Assembly (NCBI GenBank): GCA_030609135.1
Contig: JAUWCU010000005.1
Location: forward strand, 1-53,501
DNA from: Candidatus Stahliibacteriota bacterium
GTDB lineage: Bacteria; Hydrothermota; Tepidihabitantia; SM23-42
Direction: 5' to 3'
DNA length: 53,501 nt
The notes below the pieces were generated by a model that ran no database searches, was not told the DNA's origin, and saw only the letters and a program-made list of their open reading frames with translations. Shown here piece after piece: positions 1 through 7,226 of the stretch. The stretch's first letter is position 1. Each line of letters starts with the position of its first letter. Made by a program: the position numbers and the translations under genes.

Positions 1-61
1 AACCAGAGAAACACGCTAACGTGCTGGAAACCATTTAATCCTAACGGATTGGAAAGTAAAT

Positions 62-109
62 GGAGTGCAACGGCTTGCCGTTGCATGCAGTAGCAAGCTA
101 CTGCACTCC
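62..109. repeat. Branched double-hairpin repeat, copy 1
   Basis: Forty-eight bases fold as a perfect three-way junction. The outer stem is GGAGTG (62-67) with CACTCC (104-109). Inside are hairpin 1, CAACGGC-TT-GCCGTTG (68-83), the linker CATG (84-87), and hairpin 2, CAGTAGC-AA-GCTACTG (88-103). All stem positions pair. The copy at 274-321 is identical, and the identity continues about 17 bases past the 3' edge. The copy at 25555-25606 keeps the scaffold but has different stems. Confidence 0.85.
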
Positions 110-155
110 GTAGCTACCGAGATAAGATGCAAGAAGTAAGAGTCACGCTGGCGCT

Positions 156-203
156 GTAGTTGTCTGATGAATCTCCGCAATGCGTGAGCAGGCAGGCGAC
201 TAC
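156..203. repeat. GTAGT...ACTAC inverted-end repeat (BIME-like), degenerate copy
   Basis: GTAGT at 156-160 pairs with ACTAC at 199-203. The left end reads GTAGTTGTCTGAT and the right end, read inward, GTAGTCGCCTG; both match the ends of the elements at 3716, 18045, 34639 and 52096. The inner hairpins of this copy are eroded. Confidence 0.55.
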
Positions 204-273
204 AATTTTCTCAATTACCTAATAACTTAGTTACTTAATAACTGAACATCATATGTTCGCCTTTACAGCTGAT

Positions 274-321
274 GGAGTGCAACGGCTTGCCGTTGCATGC
301 AGTAGCAAGCTACTGCACTCC
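274..321. repeat. Branched double-hairpin repeat, copy 2
   Basis: This is an exact direct copy of the element at 62-109: outer stem GGAGTG/CACTCC, two 7-bp hairpins, CATG linker. It is followed by the same 'gtagctaccgagataag' text as copy 1, so the duplicated unit is about 68 bases. Confidence 0.85.
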
Positions 322-339
322 GTAGCTACCGAGATAAGA

Positions 340-405
340 GGCAAGAAGTGAGAAGTAAGAAGTAGGAAGTAAGAGGTAAGAAACAAGAAGTAAGAAACAA
401 GAAAA
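340..405. repeat. Purine-rich low-complexity tract
   Basis: The tract is made of 5-8 base variations on 'aagtaag', 'gaagtag' and 'aacaag'. The complementary pyrimidine version recurs at about 3838-3912, 17818-17857 and 46256-46280, always between genes. No reading frame or stable hairpin is seen in it. Confidence 0.6.
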
Positions 406-541
406 CCAGATCAACGAAGAAACAAAGAATACCGTATTCGTAATTCGTTTTTCGTGCTCGTAATTTTGGATTTTACCCGAGCCCGTTATGAACGAGCTGG
501 GTTTAGGTGTTTGTATCTTCTCAGACGACTACATTTTCTGT

Positions 542-1366
542 TTAGTCGGTTTGGAACGTCGAAAACACTTCGCCATTGCGCAGTAAATAGTGACATCCAT
601 GTGGTTCAGTAGGAATTGAGTCAACGATTCCGTAGATAAGCAATTCCTTTAATCTAAAGGGTTTACGGCCAATTTGTTTTGTGAATTCTAATATTTCATT
701 GTTCAAAAATTCTATATCTAATTTCATCTTTATTTTTTTAATGTACATCTCGGCAATTGCTTTCTCCTCAGGATTTTTTGTATTATTATAGAGATCCAGC
801 CACAAGGCAAGTGCGGTCTTTAAATCTCCGAGCCTATAATAGGTAACAAATGCTGCCCAGCGTTTGGGTGTATCTGGAGCATCTGGTTTTTGTGAAGCAA
901 TACGAAAATATCTCTGTGCAATACGATGTTCACGCAAGAATACATAGTGAATAAAACCATACATAAATGGAAGACGCCAATCATCAGGATTTGCCAGCAT
1001 CCCTTTTTTCATTAACATCCGTGCCTGATCCGGTTTTTGTGCATCATGGGTTAACATCAAGCCACCCAAGGAATAGGCATACATAAATCTATGGTCAAGG
1101 GTTGTCAGGATGTCCAAAATATGGTACATGAGTTCAAATCGTGCATCGCTCATGCGATGCTCACCATAGTATTGAATGAATCTTAGCCAGACTAAATCTG
1201 CAAGTGGTGCATAAAATCCCATTGATAAAGCCCTGAGCGCGGTTCCGGACGGAAAATACGTCAGCTCTCCAATCAATTCATGTGGTGATTTGCCAAGGTC
1301 AATACGGTACGAGAAATTGGCGATGATGAAGAGAAGCAGGATGATAACAATGATGTTCTTTTTCAT
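542..1366 (-). CDS. Membrane-anchored TPR-like protein of the ABC exporter operon
   Basis: A 274-residue protein with one N-terminal hydrophobic segment (about residues 5-18), likely an uncleaved anchor or signal, followed by helical repeat-like sequence rich in Y/A/L (about 60-220) that resembles degenerate tetratricopeptide repeats. No catalytic motif is visible. It is the third gene of a minus-strand run with an ABC permease and ATPase; that order (ATPase, permease, TPR membrane protein) is one I recognise from other bacteria. The function is unknown, possibly an accessory subunit of the exporter. The RAYT gene and its hairpins sit between it and the permease, so co-transcription may be disturbed. 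No strong ribosome-binding site precedes the ATG. Confidence 0.7.
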   Translation of the reverse strand: MKKNIIVIILLLFIIANFSYRIDLGKSPHELIGELTYFPSGTALRALSMGFYAPLADLVWLRFIQYYGEHRMSDARFELMYHILDILTTLDHRFMYAYSLGGLMLTHDAQKPDQARMLMKKGMLANPDDWRLPFMYGFIHYVFLREHRIAQRYFRIASQKPDAPDTPKRWAAFVTYYRLGDLKTALALWLDLYNNTKNPEEKAIAEMYIKKIKMKLDIEFLNNEILEFTKQIGRKPFRLKELLIYGIVDSIPTEPHGCHYLLRNGEVFSTFQTD

Positions 1367-1393
1367 TTCAATATACTTCTAACAGTGCTGGAT

Positions 1394-1439
1394 TGTCATG
1401 CTGAACTTGTTTCAGCATCTCTAAAAAATTCTTCATGAC
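1394..1439. repeat. TGTCAT...ATGAC hairpin repeat, partial
   Basis: ATGCTGAA (1398-1405) pairs with TTCAGCAT (1411-1418), and TGTCAT at the left edge pairs with ATGAC near 1435-1439. The same words occur at 21719-21796, in the two MITE copies, and in a related form at 10299-10413. This copy has only one of the two inner hairpins. Confidence 0.55.
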
Positions 1440-1492
1440 GGGGCTAAAGCCCCTACTCCAAGAAAAAACTGGAGTAGAGCCTTTAGGCTCGT
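1440..1492. repeat. Inverted pair of REP hairpins at the 3' side of the RAYT gene
   Basis: Two REP-like units face each other. At 1440-1460 (minus) the unit reads GGAGTAG followed by stem GGGC-TTTA-GCCC. At 1471-1492 (plus) it reads GGAGTAG then GAGCC-TTTA-GGCTC. Both have GTAG at the foot and an invariant TTTA loop, while the stems differ. This matches known REP/BIME architecture, in which RAYT transposases recognise a GTAG beside a hairpin. They lie 8 bp beyond the RAYT stop codon. Confidence 0.75.
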
Positions 1493-1499
1493 GAAATAA

Positions 1500-2045
1500 T
1501 TAATAATTATCATATTTATCGACATAATCAATAATCGGATAACGCATAAATAGATCCTTAATCCATTCTGAGCCATTTGTCTTTAAATAATGAGAATAAC
1601 TCGAATATTTGTAGGATGCCAGGTTGTCAAATTTTTTAATATATTTATGTTTAATTGGATTATTATGAATATAGTTGAAACGTGTAAAAATATCATTTTT
1701 ATTTCTAATGCATGTATCCCAGTAACTATACCAGATTTTTCTTATAGTTTGCTTCTCTAATTTGTTAATCATATATGAACTACGGCCATTGATTAGATTC
1801 ATTAATTTGCTCAAAAATCTGCTATTTAGGATCTCTACCAAAATATGATAATGATTTTCAAGAATAACCCAGGCGAAGAGATTACATTGAATTTCTTTGA
1901 TAGAATTAAAAATCGCCTTGCGTAATATTTGCTTTTTAATGTTTGTACTAAAATATTTCTGTTTATTTATTGTTGAAGAAGTTATAATATAAATTGTATT
2001 ATCCCTATAAATATGAGGTGGATTATGGTAGACAATCTGGCTCAT
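1500..2045 (-). CDS. REP-associated tyrosine transposase (RAYT, Y1_Tnp family)
   Basis: A 181-residue single-domain HUH enzyme. The HUH motif is H65-Y-H67 in 'ENHYHILVE', and the likely catalytic tyrosine is Y125 in 'YIHNNPIK', a hallmark of this family. Members cut and join single-stranded DNA at REP hairpins. The gene is intact and AT-rich compared with its neighbours. REP hairpins with GTAG feet flank it on both sides (1440-1492 and 2062-2118), as is typical of RAYT loci, and it sits inside an ABC-transporter operon in the same orientation. The family assignment is firm; its activity on these particular repeats is inferred. Confidence 0.88.
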   Translation of the reverse strand: MSQIVYHNPPHIYRDNTIYIITSSTINKQKYFSTNIKKQILRKAIFNSIKEIQCNLFAWVILENHYHILVEILNSRFLSKLMNLINGRSSYMINKLEKQTIRKIWYSYWDTCIRNKNDIFTRFNYIHNNPIKHKYIKKFDNLASYKYSSYSHYLKTNGSEWIKDLFMRYPIIDYVDKYDNY

Positions 2046-2061
2046 AATTTAACTAACTGGA

Positions 2062-2118
2062 CGGGCGTAAACGCCCTACTCCAGAGAGCGCGAGGCACGG
2101 GCGTAAACGCCCTACTCC
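2062..2118 (-). repeat. Tandem pair of REP hairpins upstream of the RAYT gene
   Basis: Two identical minus-strand copies (2062-2082 and 2098-2118) read GGAGTAG then stem GGGCG-TTTA-CGCCC, separated by 15 bases. They have the same GTAG foot and TTTA loop as the pair at 1440-1492 but a different stem. They occupy the gap between the ABC permease stop and the RAYT start, so they would lie in the transcript leader of the RAYT gene. Confidence 0.8.
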
Positions 2119-2126
2119 ATTTATTA

Positions 2127-2894
2127 TCATTTGAATTCCCTTTTCTCAAATATAATAATTGCCAGATAAACAAGAAAAATCGTATAAATCAACCCATAAC
2201 AGATTGAAAACAAGAGCTGGTCTGGATATAAAGGTAGTTTATGGACTAAATCGATTCTCAGATTGAAGTTCTCAAGATTCGGCATTATGTAGTAGAATCC
2301 ATAAGCAAGATACTTCATTGCGGGTATTTTGACCTGGTCAGCAAATAGCTTAAGGTCAGGACTGGCATGGCCAATAATAAAGAAGATAATACCCATCATT
2401 GCGCTCAATGCGGGTGAAGAAAAGGATGAAAATAACAGAAGGATCCCGAGTAAGATCATTATTTCTAAAATCAAGAATGGTATTGCAATCAGCAGAGAAA
2501 AATCAAAGGAACCTTCATAAAAAAAGATCACGAGTTGTTGAATAACTGCCATGGAGCATACCAGTATTATGATAAGTAGTAATAATCCCAAGAACTTACC
2601 GATGATGATTTCACTCCTTCTGACAGGTTTTGTTATTACCGTATAAATTGTGCGTTTCTCAATATCTTTGTGTATGAGTGTTGAACCTATTATTATAACG
2701 ACCAAGACCCCAAAGAGCGCTGATACTGCCAGGCTAAAATCCCTGAGTATTCGTGGTGCTTCACCCAGAGCAAACGGTTCAAGAAAGATTGAGACAACAA
2801 TCAATAGGATACTAAATATTACAAGTAGTAGGAGAATTTTCTGACGTAGGCTTTCTTTAAATGTGTTTTCAATTATAGCCCAAATTCTATTCAT
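2127..2894 (-). CDS. ABC-2 type transporter permease
   Basis: A 255-residue polytopic membrane protein with about six hydrophobic segments (near residues 18-38, 58-75, 98-120, 135-155, 160-178 and 228-248). The 'DIEKRTIYTVITKPVRRSE' region between the second and third segments is typical of NosY/ABC-2 permeases. It overlaps the ATPase gene by 8 bp, so the two are translated together and form one exporter. The substrate cannot be told from sequence. Confidence 0.85.
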   Translation of the reverse strand: MNRIWAIIENTFKESLRQKILLLLVIFSILLIVVSIFLEPFALGEAPRILRDFSLAVSALFGVLVVIIIGSTLIHKDIEKRTIYTVITKPVRRSEIIIGKFLGLLLLIIILVCSMAVIQQLVIFFYEGSFDFSLLIAIPFLILEIMILLGILLLFSSFSSPALSAMMGIIFFIIGHASPDLKLFADQVKIPAMKYLAYGFYYIMPNLENFNLRIDLVHKLPLYPDQLLFSICYGLIYTIFLVYLAIIIFEKREFK

Positions 2895-3633
2895 TTCTCT
2901 TTATCTGTTTCACAAACCAATCTTCGAGTGAAATTTCATCGGTTTTAAGCCCTTTCCTCAGAAGTTTGTTTAACTCGCCAACCTTTATGATTTGCCCATC
3001 TATTATTATGCCAATGCGGTCACATACAGCCTCTGCGTCTGGAAGTATGTGGGATGAGAAAAAGACTGTGTTACCTTTTGCCTTTTGCTCAAGGATTATA
3101 TCCTTTATTTCTTTTCTTCCGATTGGATCGAGGCCGGTAAGTGGTTCATCCAAAATCAATAGTTCTGGTTCTGCCACTAATGCCTGCGCAATACCAATAC
3201 GCTGGAGCATACCCCTGGAGTATTTGCGTAACTGCAATCTGACCGCATGTTTTAACCCCACTTTTTCAAGTAGCCCCAAAATACCTGATTTATAGTTCTT
3301 TTGATTGCTGAGCAGAGCAGAGATTTTCAAGAATTCATAGCCGGTCAGATGTTCATAAAAATAGGGTGATTCAGGTAGAAAACCTATACGTTTTTTCACT
3401 TTGAGCGCATTGGCAGGGTGTCCGAAAATCTCAATACTCCCGGAATCAGGTCTAATGAGCCCGGTAATGATCTTTATCGTAGTTGTTTTGCCAGCTCCAT
3501 TTGGGCCCAGAAATCCGAATATCTCTCCTTTATAAATTTCCAGTGAGACATCTTTGAGAACTTGTTTTTTGTTTTGCCAGAAATGGTTTTTGAATGACCG
3601 ACATATGTTTTCTAATTCAATAGCCATATCCAT
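2887..3633 (-). CDS. ABC transporter ATP-binding protein
   Basis: A 248-residue ABC ATPase. It shows Walker A (GPNGAGKTT, about 43-51), a Q-loop region, the signature 'YSRGMLQR', Walker B (LLILDEP) and the H-loop 'SSH'. It is the first gene of the operon and pairs with the ABC-2 permease immediately downstream. A TTTACA-16-TATAAT promoter (3642-3669) puts the predicted transcript start 1-2 bases before the ATG, and there is no Shine-Dalgarno sequence, so the mRNA is probably leaderless. A second ATG two codons in is an alternative start. Confidence 0.9.
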   Translation of the reverse strand: MDMAIELENICRSFKNHFWQNKKQVLKDVSLEIYKGEIFGFLGPNGAGKTTTIKIITGLIRPDSGSIEIFGHPANALKVKKRIGFLPESPYFYEHLTGYEFLKISALLSNQKNYKSGILGLLEKVGLKHAVRLQLRKYSRGMLQRIGIAQALVAEPELLILDEPLTGLDPIGRKEIKDIILEQKAKGNTVFFSSHILPDAEAVCDRIGIIIDGQIIKVGELNKLLRKGLKTDEISLEDWFVKQIKRNE

Positions 3634-3641
3634 TCTTTGAA

Positions 3642-3669
3642 ATTATACTCATAAAGACCGCTTTGTAAA
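3642..3669 (-). promoter_or_regulatory. Sigma-70-type promoter of the ABC operon (leaderless)
   Basis: On the minus strand TTTACA (3664-3669) and TATAAT (3642-3647) are 16 bases apart. Seven bases past the -10 box is 3635, and the ATG begins at 3633. Confidence 0.65.
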
Positions 3670-3715
3670 CAAATATTTCGCCATTTTAGGAACTTGGACA
3701 GATTGTTTAATAGCT

Positions 3716-3790
3716 GTAGTTGTCCAATTCACCCACGTCCCTTATGAAAGAGCGGGGTTCATTGGACTGCCCGATAAATCGGGCGACTAC
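3716..3790. repeat. GTAGT...ACTAC inverted-end repeat with two inner hairpins
   Basis: GTAGT (3716-3720) pairs with ACTAC (3786-3790). Inside, GTCCAAT pairs with ATTGGAC across a long loop, and CCCGAT-AA-ATCGGG forms the second hairpin. The left flank 'aacttggacagattg' recurs inverted beside the element at 18045-18091, so the repeated unit extends past the ACTAC edge. Confidence 0.75.
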
Positions 3791-3922
3791 TGCCTAGTGC
3801 CTAGTATTTACTCCGTTACTCTGATACTCTGTTTCTCATCTTCCTATTTTCCCAACTTCCTATCTTCGAATCTTCTTATCTTCTCACTTCTTACTTCCTA
3901 CTTCTTCTTTCTTCTAACGGGG

Positions 3923-3950
3923 TTGACATTTTGGGGATTTTAAGTACAAT
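3923..3950 (+). promoter_or_regulatory. Sigma-70-type promoter of the PpiC gene
   Basis: TTGACA (3923-3928) and TACAAT (3945-3950) are 16 bases apart; transcription should start near 3957. A strong ribosome-binding site, AAAGGAGGT (about 3964-3971), precedes the ATG at 3978. The -35 box sits at the end of the word 'ctaacggggttgaca', which also carries the clpC -35 box. Confidence 0.8.
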
Positions 3951-3977
3951 ACTAATCTAAAGAAAGGAGGTTCTAAG

Positions 3978-5927
3978 ATGAATCTGATACTGCTAATATG
4001 TATGGCATTGCCGCAAGATTATATCAATCTTGTATTAGATGGTCAATATGAGGAAGCGATAGTCTATTGTGAGCAAAAGATTGAAAAAGGGAAGAAAGTC
4101 TATGATTGGACTTTGGAAAAGGGAGATATTTATTTAGCCAAATTCGGAGATTTTGACAAAGCAGTTGAAGTCTATAAGGGTTTGATAGAAAGCCGTAAGA
4201 AAAAGGACGGTTGGTTGTATTATCGCTTAGCATTGGCTCATGAAATGAACGAGGATTTCTTGAGTGCGGCTAAGGCTTATGAGATAGTTGCCACAAGATA
4301 TCGCAAATTCCCAATCGATTCATTTTCCCTGAGCGGTGTGGAACGCTGCTTTAAGAAGAATTACCAGGATTTCGTTGCCACGATAAATGGCTACAAGATA
4401 ACCAGGCTTGAGCTGGACGAAGAGATGTCAAAACGCTTCGGGGGTGGCGCGCGTAATGAAAAAGCTGTTCTCGATGGCATGATACTCAGCAGACTGATTT
4501 TTGAGAATTCAAAGAATTACCGTATAGATACCACACAATTTTTTCAGCAAGCAATGATTAACCAAAGAAAGTCCTTGCTGCTTGAAGAGGTTTATACAGT
4601 TGAAGTAATTGAGGGAGCTAAGCCAAGCGAAAGAGAGATGAAGAAATTCTATAAGAACAACAAAAACTACTTACTCAAGGCTGAGATCAGAGGAAAGGAA
4701 ATAGTTGTTGAATCCGAAAGCCTGGCTAATTTCCTGCTCGATTCGCTGAAAAGACATGTCGAAAGTTTTGACACGCTTGCCAAGGTCTATTCCACTGCCC
4801 ATTCAAGTAAGAATAAGGGCAACATGGGTGTGGTTTTCAAGGGTGTGAAGCCAGCGCCGGTTGATAAGCTGTTATTCAAATCAAAGCTGAACGAATTAAT
4901 TGGGGTTATACCTTTTGATGAAAAATATGGCATCTATATAGTAACCGATCGCAAACCTGAACGGTACAGGGATTATGAAAATGTAAAGAGTCAGATACAA
5001 GCACAGCTCAAGGCAGAAAAGCTCAAGGGGATAGAAGAGAAATTTATTAGGAAACTGAAGAAGAAAGCAAAGATTAAGATGTACGAAGGAGATATGAGTG
5101 AGCTGGCTAAGTCAGGTGATGACCCTGTGGCATTAGTCATAAATGGAAGAGAGATCCGAAAAAGCGATATCGAAAAGAGAAATGAATCACAGCCCAATTT
5201 CGGTCGGGTTGATTTGACACAACCAGAAGGATTCGAAAAACTGTTAAACACGATAATTGAAGATGATCTTAGATTTGAATTTGGTGAGCGAAACAAATAC
5301 TTTCTATATGATGGTTATATAACCAAACTCCAGACCACACTAAAGCAGACAATGGAAAATGGTTTGTACAGAAAAGTTGTTGTTGAAGCAGCAAAAGTGG
5401 ATTCGCAAGAAATAGTGGATCTGTATGATAAACAAAAGGAAGACTTCAGGGTTGAAGAAGTGGTTCAATATCAGGAAATTGTTGTCGACAATAAGGCAAA
5501 GGCTGAGGAACTGAGACAGCTTGTTATCGAAAATCCAGCATGCATGGATTCGCTTGCCAGAGAACATTCAATCGCACCGTCAAACAAGCGCGGTGGTATC
5601 ACCGGTCCAATAAGAAGAAATGTACGTTCCAAGAAATTTGAATCTATTGTGTTCAAACTCAGAGATGGAGATATCAGTGCGGTTTTAAAAAACGATGATG
5701 GAAACTACACTTTTGTAAAAGTGCTTACGTACACTCCTGAAGGATATAGGACACTTGATGAGTTGTGGCAGAACATCGAAGCTAATTTATTGAGAGAAAA
5801 ACAACGTAACTTAGCCAATAGTTTTATTGAAAACATACGTGAGCATGCAGAGATCGAAATATTCTTGAGTGAACCTGAGCCGATAGAGGAACCTGGAGTT
5901 GAGGAGAGCGATAAGCCAAATGACTAA
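3978..5927 (+). CDS. Periplasmic PpiC/SurA-like peptidyl-prolyl isomerase with TPR N-terminus
   Basis: A 649-residue protein. A short hydrophobic N-terminus (about 1-12) looks like a minimal signal peptide. TPR-like repeats follow (about 15-120), then a SurA-N-type helical region, a first parvulin-like domain (about 230-330, weak), a second SurA-N-like segment, and a second, clearer parvulin domain (about 490-600, with 'LAREHSIAPSNKRGGITGP'). The last 20 residues are acidic and rich in proline and glutamate. It is probably an outer-membrane protein chaperone or foldase. It is the first gene of a plus-strand unit with galT 20 bp downstream, although the functions are unrelated. The TPR fusion is the least usual part. 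Confidence 0.82.
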   Translation: MNLILLICMALPQDYINLVLDGQYEEAIVYCEQKIEKGKKVYDWTLEKGDIYLAKFGDFDKAVEVYKGLIESRKKKDGWLYYRLALAHEMNEDFLSAAKAYEIVATRYRKFPIDSFSLSGVERCFKKNYQDFVATINGYKITRLELDEEMSKRFGGGARNEKAVLDGMILSRLIFENSKNYRIDTTQFFQQAMINQRKSLLLEEVYTVEVIEGAKPSEREMKKFYKNNKNYLLKAEIRGKEIVVESESLANFLLDSLKRHVESFDTLAKVYSTAHSSKNKGNMGVVFKGVKPAPVDKLLFKSKLNELIGVIPFDEKYGIYIVTDRKPERYRDYENVKSQIQAQLKAEKLKGIEEKFIRKLKKKAKIKMYEGDMSELAKSGDDPVALVINGREIRKSDIEKRNESQPNFGRVDLTQPEGFEKLLNTIIEDDLRFEFGERNKYFLYDGYITKLQTTLKQTMENGLYRKVVVEAAKVDSQEIVDLYDKQKEDFRVEEVVQYQEIVVDNKAKAEELRQLVIENPACMDSLAREHSIAPSNKRGGITGPIRRNVRSKKFESIVFKLRDGDISAVLKNDDGNYTFVKVLTYTPEGYRTLDELWQNIEANLLREKQRNLANSFIENIREHAEIEIFLSEPEPIEEPGVEESDKPND

Positions 5928-5947
5928 GGAGCGGATACACAGGAATA

Positions 5948-6949
5948 ATGCCTGAATTACGTAAAGACCCGGTTTTAGGACGTTGGGTTATCATCTCGAC
6001 AGAACGCGCAAAACGGCCAAAAGATTTCAAATCGACACCTGAGAAAAAAGTAGTGGCACCAGAATCATGCCCTTTTTGTCCAGGTAATGAGGCTGCAACA
6101 CCTCCTGAAATAATGGCATACCGTCCTGATAATACTAAGCCAAATACGCCGGAATGGACCTTGCGCGTCATCCCCAATAAATTCCCTGCCTTGCTCGTCG
6201 AAGGAGATATTAGCCGGCGGGGTGAAGGCATTTACGACCGGATGAATGGTATTGGCGCCCATGAAGTAATAATAGAATCCCCTGATCATTCAATGGACCT
6301 TGCGGATTTGGAAATTGAGCACTTCCAGAACGTCATATATGCTTACCAAGAAAGGATGCTCGATTTGAAAAAGGATCAAAGACTTCGCTACACTATGGTT
6401 TTTAAAAACTTCGGCGCGGCGGCAGGTGCTTCACTTGAGCATAGTCACTCTCAATTGATTGCTACACCGATTGTCCCCAAACGAGTAATGGAGGAAATGG
6501 ATGGCGCTAAACGCTACTATGAGTACCGCGAACGGTGTATTTTTTGCGATATTGTGGTTCAGGAAACCAAAGACAGAAAGCGTTTGATCAACGAAAACAA
6601 TTCATTTATCCTGATATGCCCGTTTGCTCCGCGTTTTCCCTTTGAAACCTGGATATTGCCGAGGAATCATATCTCTAACTTTGAGGATGCTTCGAGAGAC
6701 GAGCTTGATGATCTTGCTTCGATTCTCAAGGATTGCCTGTTGAGGATGAAAAAGGCACTCAATACACCTCCGTATAACTATGTCATACACACGGCACCTA
6801 TTACCCTGCGCGGTATTGATTTTTACCATTATCACCTGGAAATCATACCGGTTCTTACCCATATTGCTGGATTTGAGTGGGGGACAGGGTTTTATATAAA
6901 TCCGACCGGACCCGAAGAGTCTGCGGCATACCTTAGAAATATTATATAG
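5948..6949 (+). CDS. galT: Galactose-1-phosphate uridylyltransferase
   Basis: A 333-residue enzyme of the Leloir pathway that exchanges UMP between UDP-glucose and galactose-1-phosphate. The nucleophile motif is H165-S-H167-S-Q169, with H167 the expected uridylylated histidine. C41-P-F-C44 and a second 'CIFC' provide metal ligands. 'RDPVLGRWVIIS'-type N-terminal and 'IGAHEVIIESP' sequences are family signatures. The length is normal. It follows the PpiC gene by 20 bp with a weak ribosome-binding site, and glgA lies downstream, so both may serve storage-sugar metabolism. Confidence 0.92.
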   Translation: MPELRKDPVLGRWVIISTERAKRPKDFKSTPEKKVVAPESCPFCPGNEAATPPEIMAYRPDNTKPNTPEWTLRVIPNKFPALLVEGDISRRGEGIYDRMNGIGAHEVIIESPDHSMDLADLEIEHFQNVIYAYQERMLDLKKDQRLRYTMVFKNFGAAAGASLEHSHSQLIATPIVPKRVMEEMDGAKRYYEYRERCIFCDIVVQETKDRKRLINENNSFILICPFAPRFPFETWILPRNHISNFEDASRDELDDLASILKDCLLRMKKALNTPPYNYVIHTAPITLRGIDFYHYHLEIIPVLTHIAGFEWGTGFYINPTGPEESAAYLRNII

Positions 6950-7060
6950 AAGAGGGTTCAAACATGGTTCAAGAAGGCAATGAAGGCAAGAAGGATAATG
7001 AAGCCATTAATAGCCTGGTTAACCGTCTCTCAGCCCTCTCTGAGCCTTGTATCAGCTTTT

Positions 7061-7218
7061 TATTACTCCGAACAATAGTTTCAATTATGTTGTGGAACCT
7101 GTCATTCCGAACTTGTTTCGGAATCTCGATAAAGTGAGACTCTGAAATAAATTCAGAGTGACAATAATGCAACATGCTAACGAAATCCACTGAAACTATT
7201 ATATGTTCTCCTTAGTAA
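7061..7218. mobile_element. MITE-like element, copy 1 (upstream of glgA)
   Basis: A 158-bp non-coding element, nearly identical and inverted relative to 49252-49413. Its ends are inverted repeats built on GAACATATAATAGTTTCA preceded by TTACT-like words. Inside is a double-hairpin core (7100-7163) with outer TGTCA/TGACA and inner stems ATTCCGAA/TTCGGAAT and CTCTGAA/TTCAGAG. It ends 8 bp before the glgA start codon, so it forms almost the entire glgA leader. No transposase is inside; movement would have to be in trans. Confidence 0.75.
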
Positions 7219-7226
7219 TTTAAACT

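Larger units (their letters stand above)
1..541. other. Gene-free left end packed with dispersed repeats
   Basis: No credible reading frame lies here. The stretch holds two copies of a branched double-hairpin repeat (62-109 and 274-321), one GTAGT...ACTAC element (156-203), a purine-rich low-complexity run of 'aagtaag'-like words (about 340-405), and short runs of 'agttacttaataactg'-like text near 216-243. It lies downstream of the minus-strand TPR gene, so it is the 3' side of that operon. I see no clear terminator with a T-run for that operon. Confidence 0.6.
3634..3977. other. Divergent intergenic region with repeat and promoters
   Basis: This region holds the ABC-operon promoter, a GTAGT...ACTAC element (3716-3790), a pyrimidine-rich low-complexity run (about 3838-3912), and the promoter and ribosome-binding site of the PpiC gene. 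No reading frame is credible. Confidence 0.6.

Noticed and set aside
2062-2118. Tandem identical hairpins considered as a CRISPR remnant
   Set aside because: Only two copies, palindromic, 15-base gap, and of the same type as solitary hairpins elsewhere; they fit REP units, and no cas gene is present.
6969-7190. 73-codon minus-strand frame between galT and glgA
   Set aside because: Most of it is the MITE copy read as protein ('HSEFISESHF'), a pattern that appears wherever such repeats are translated.
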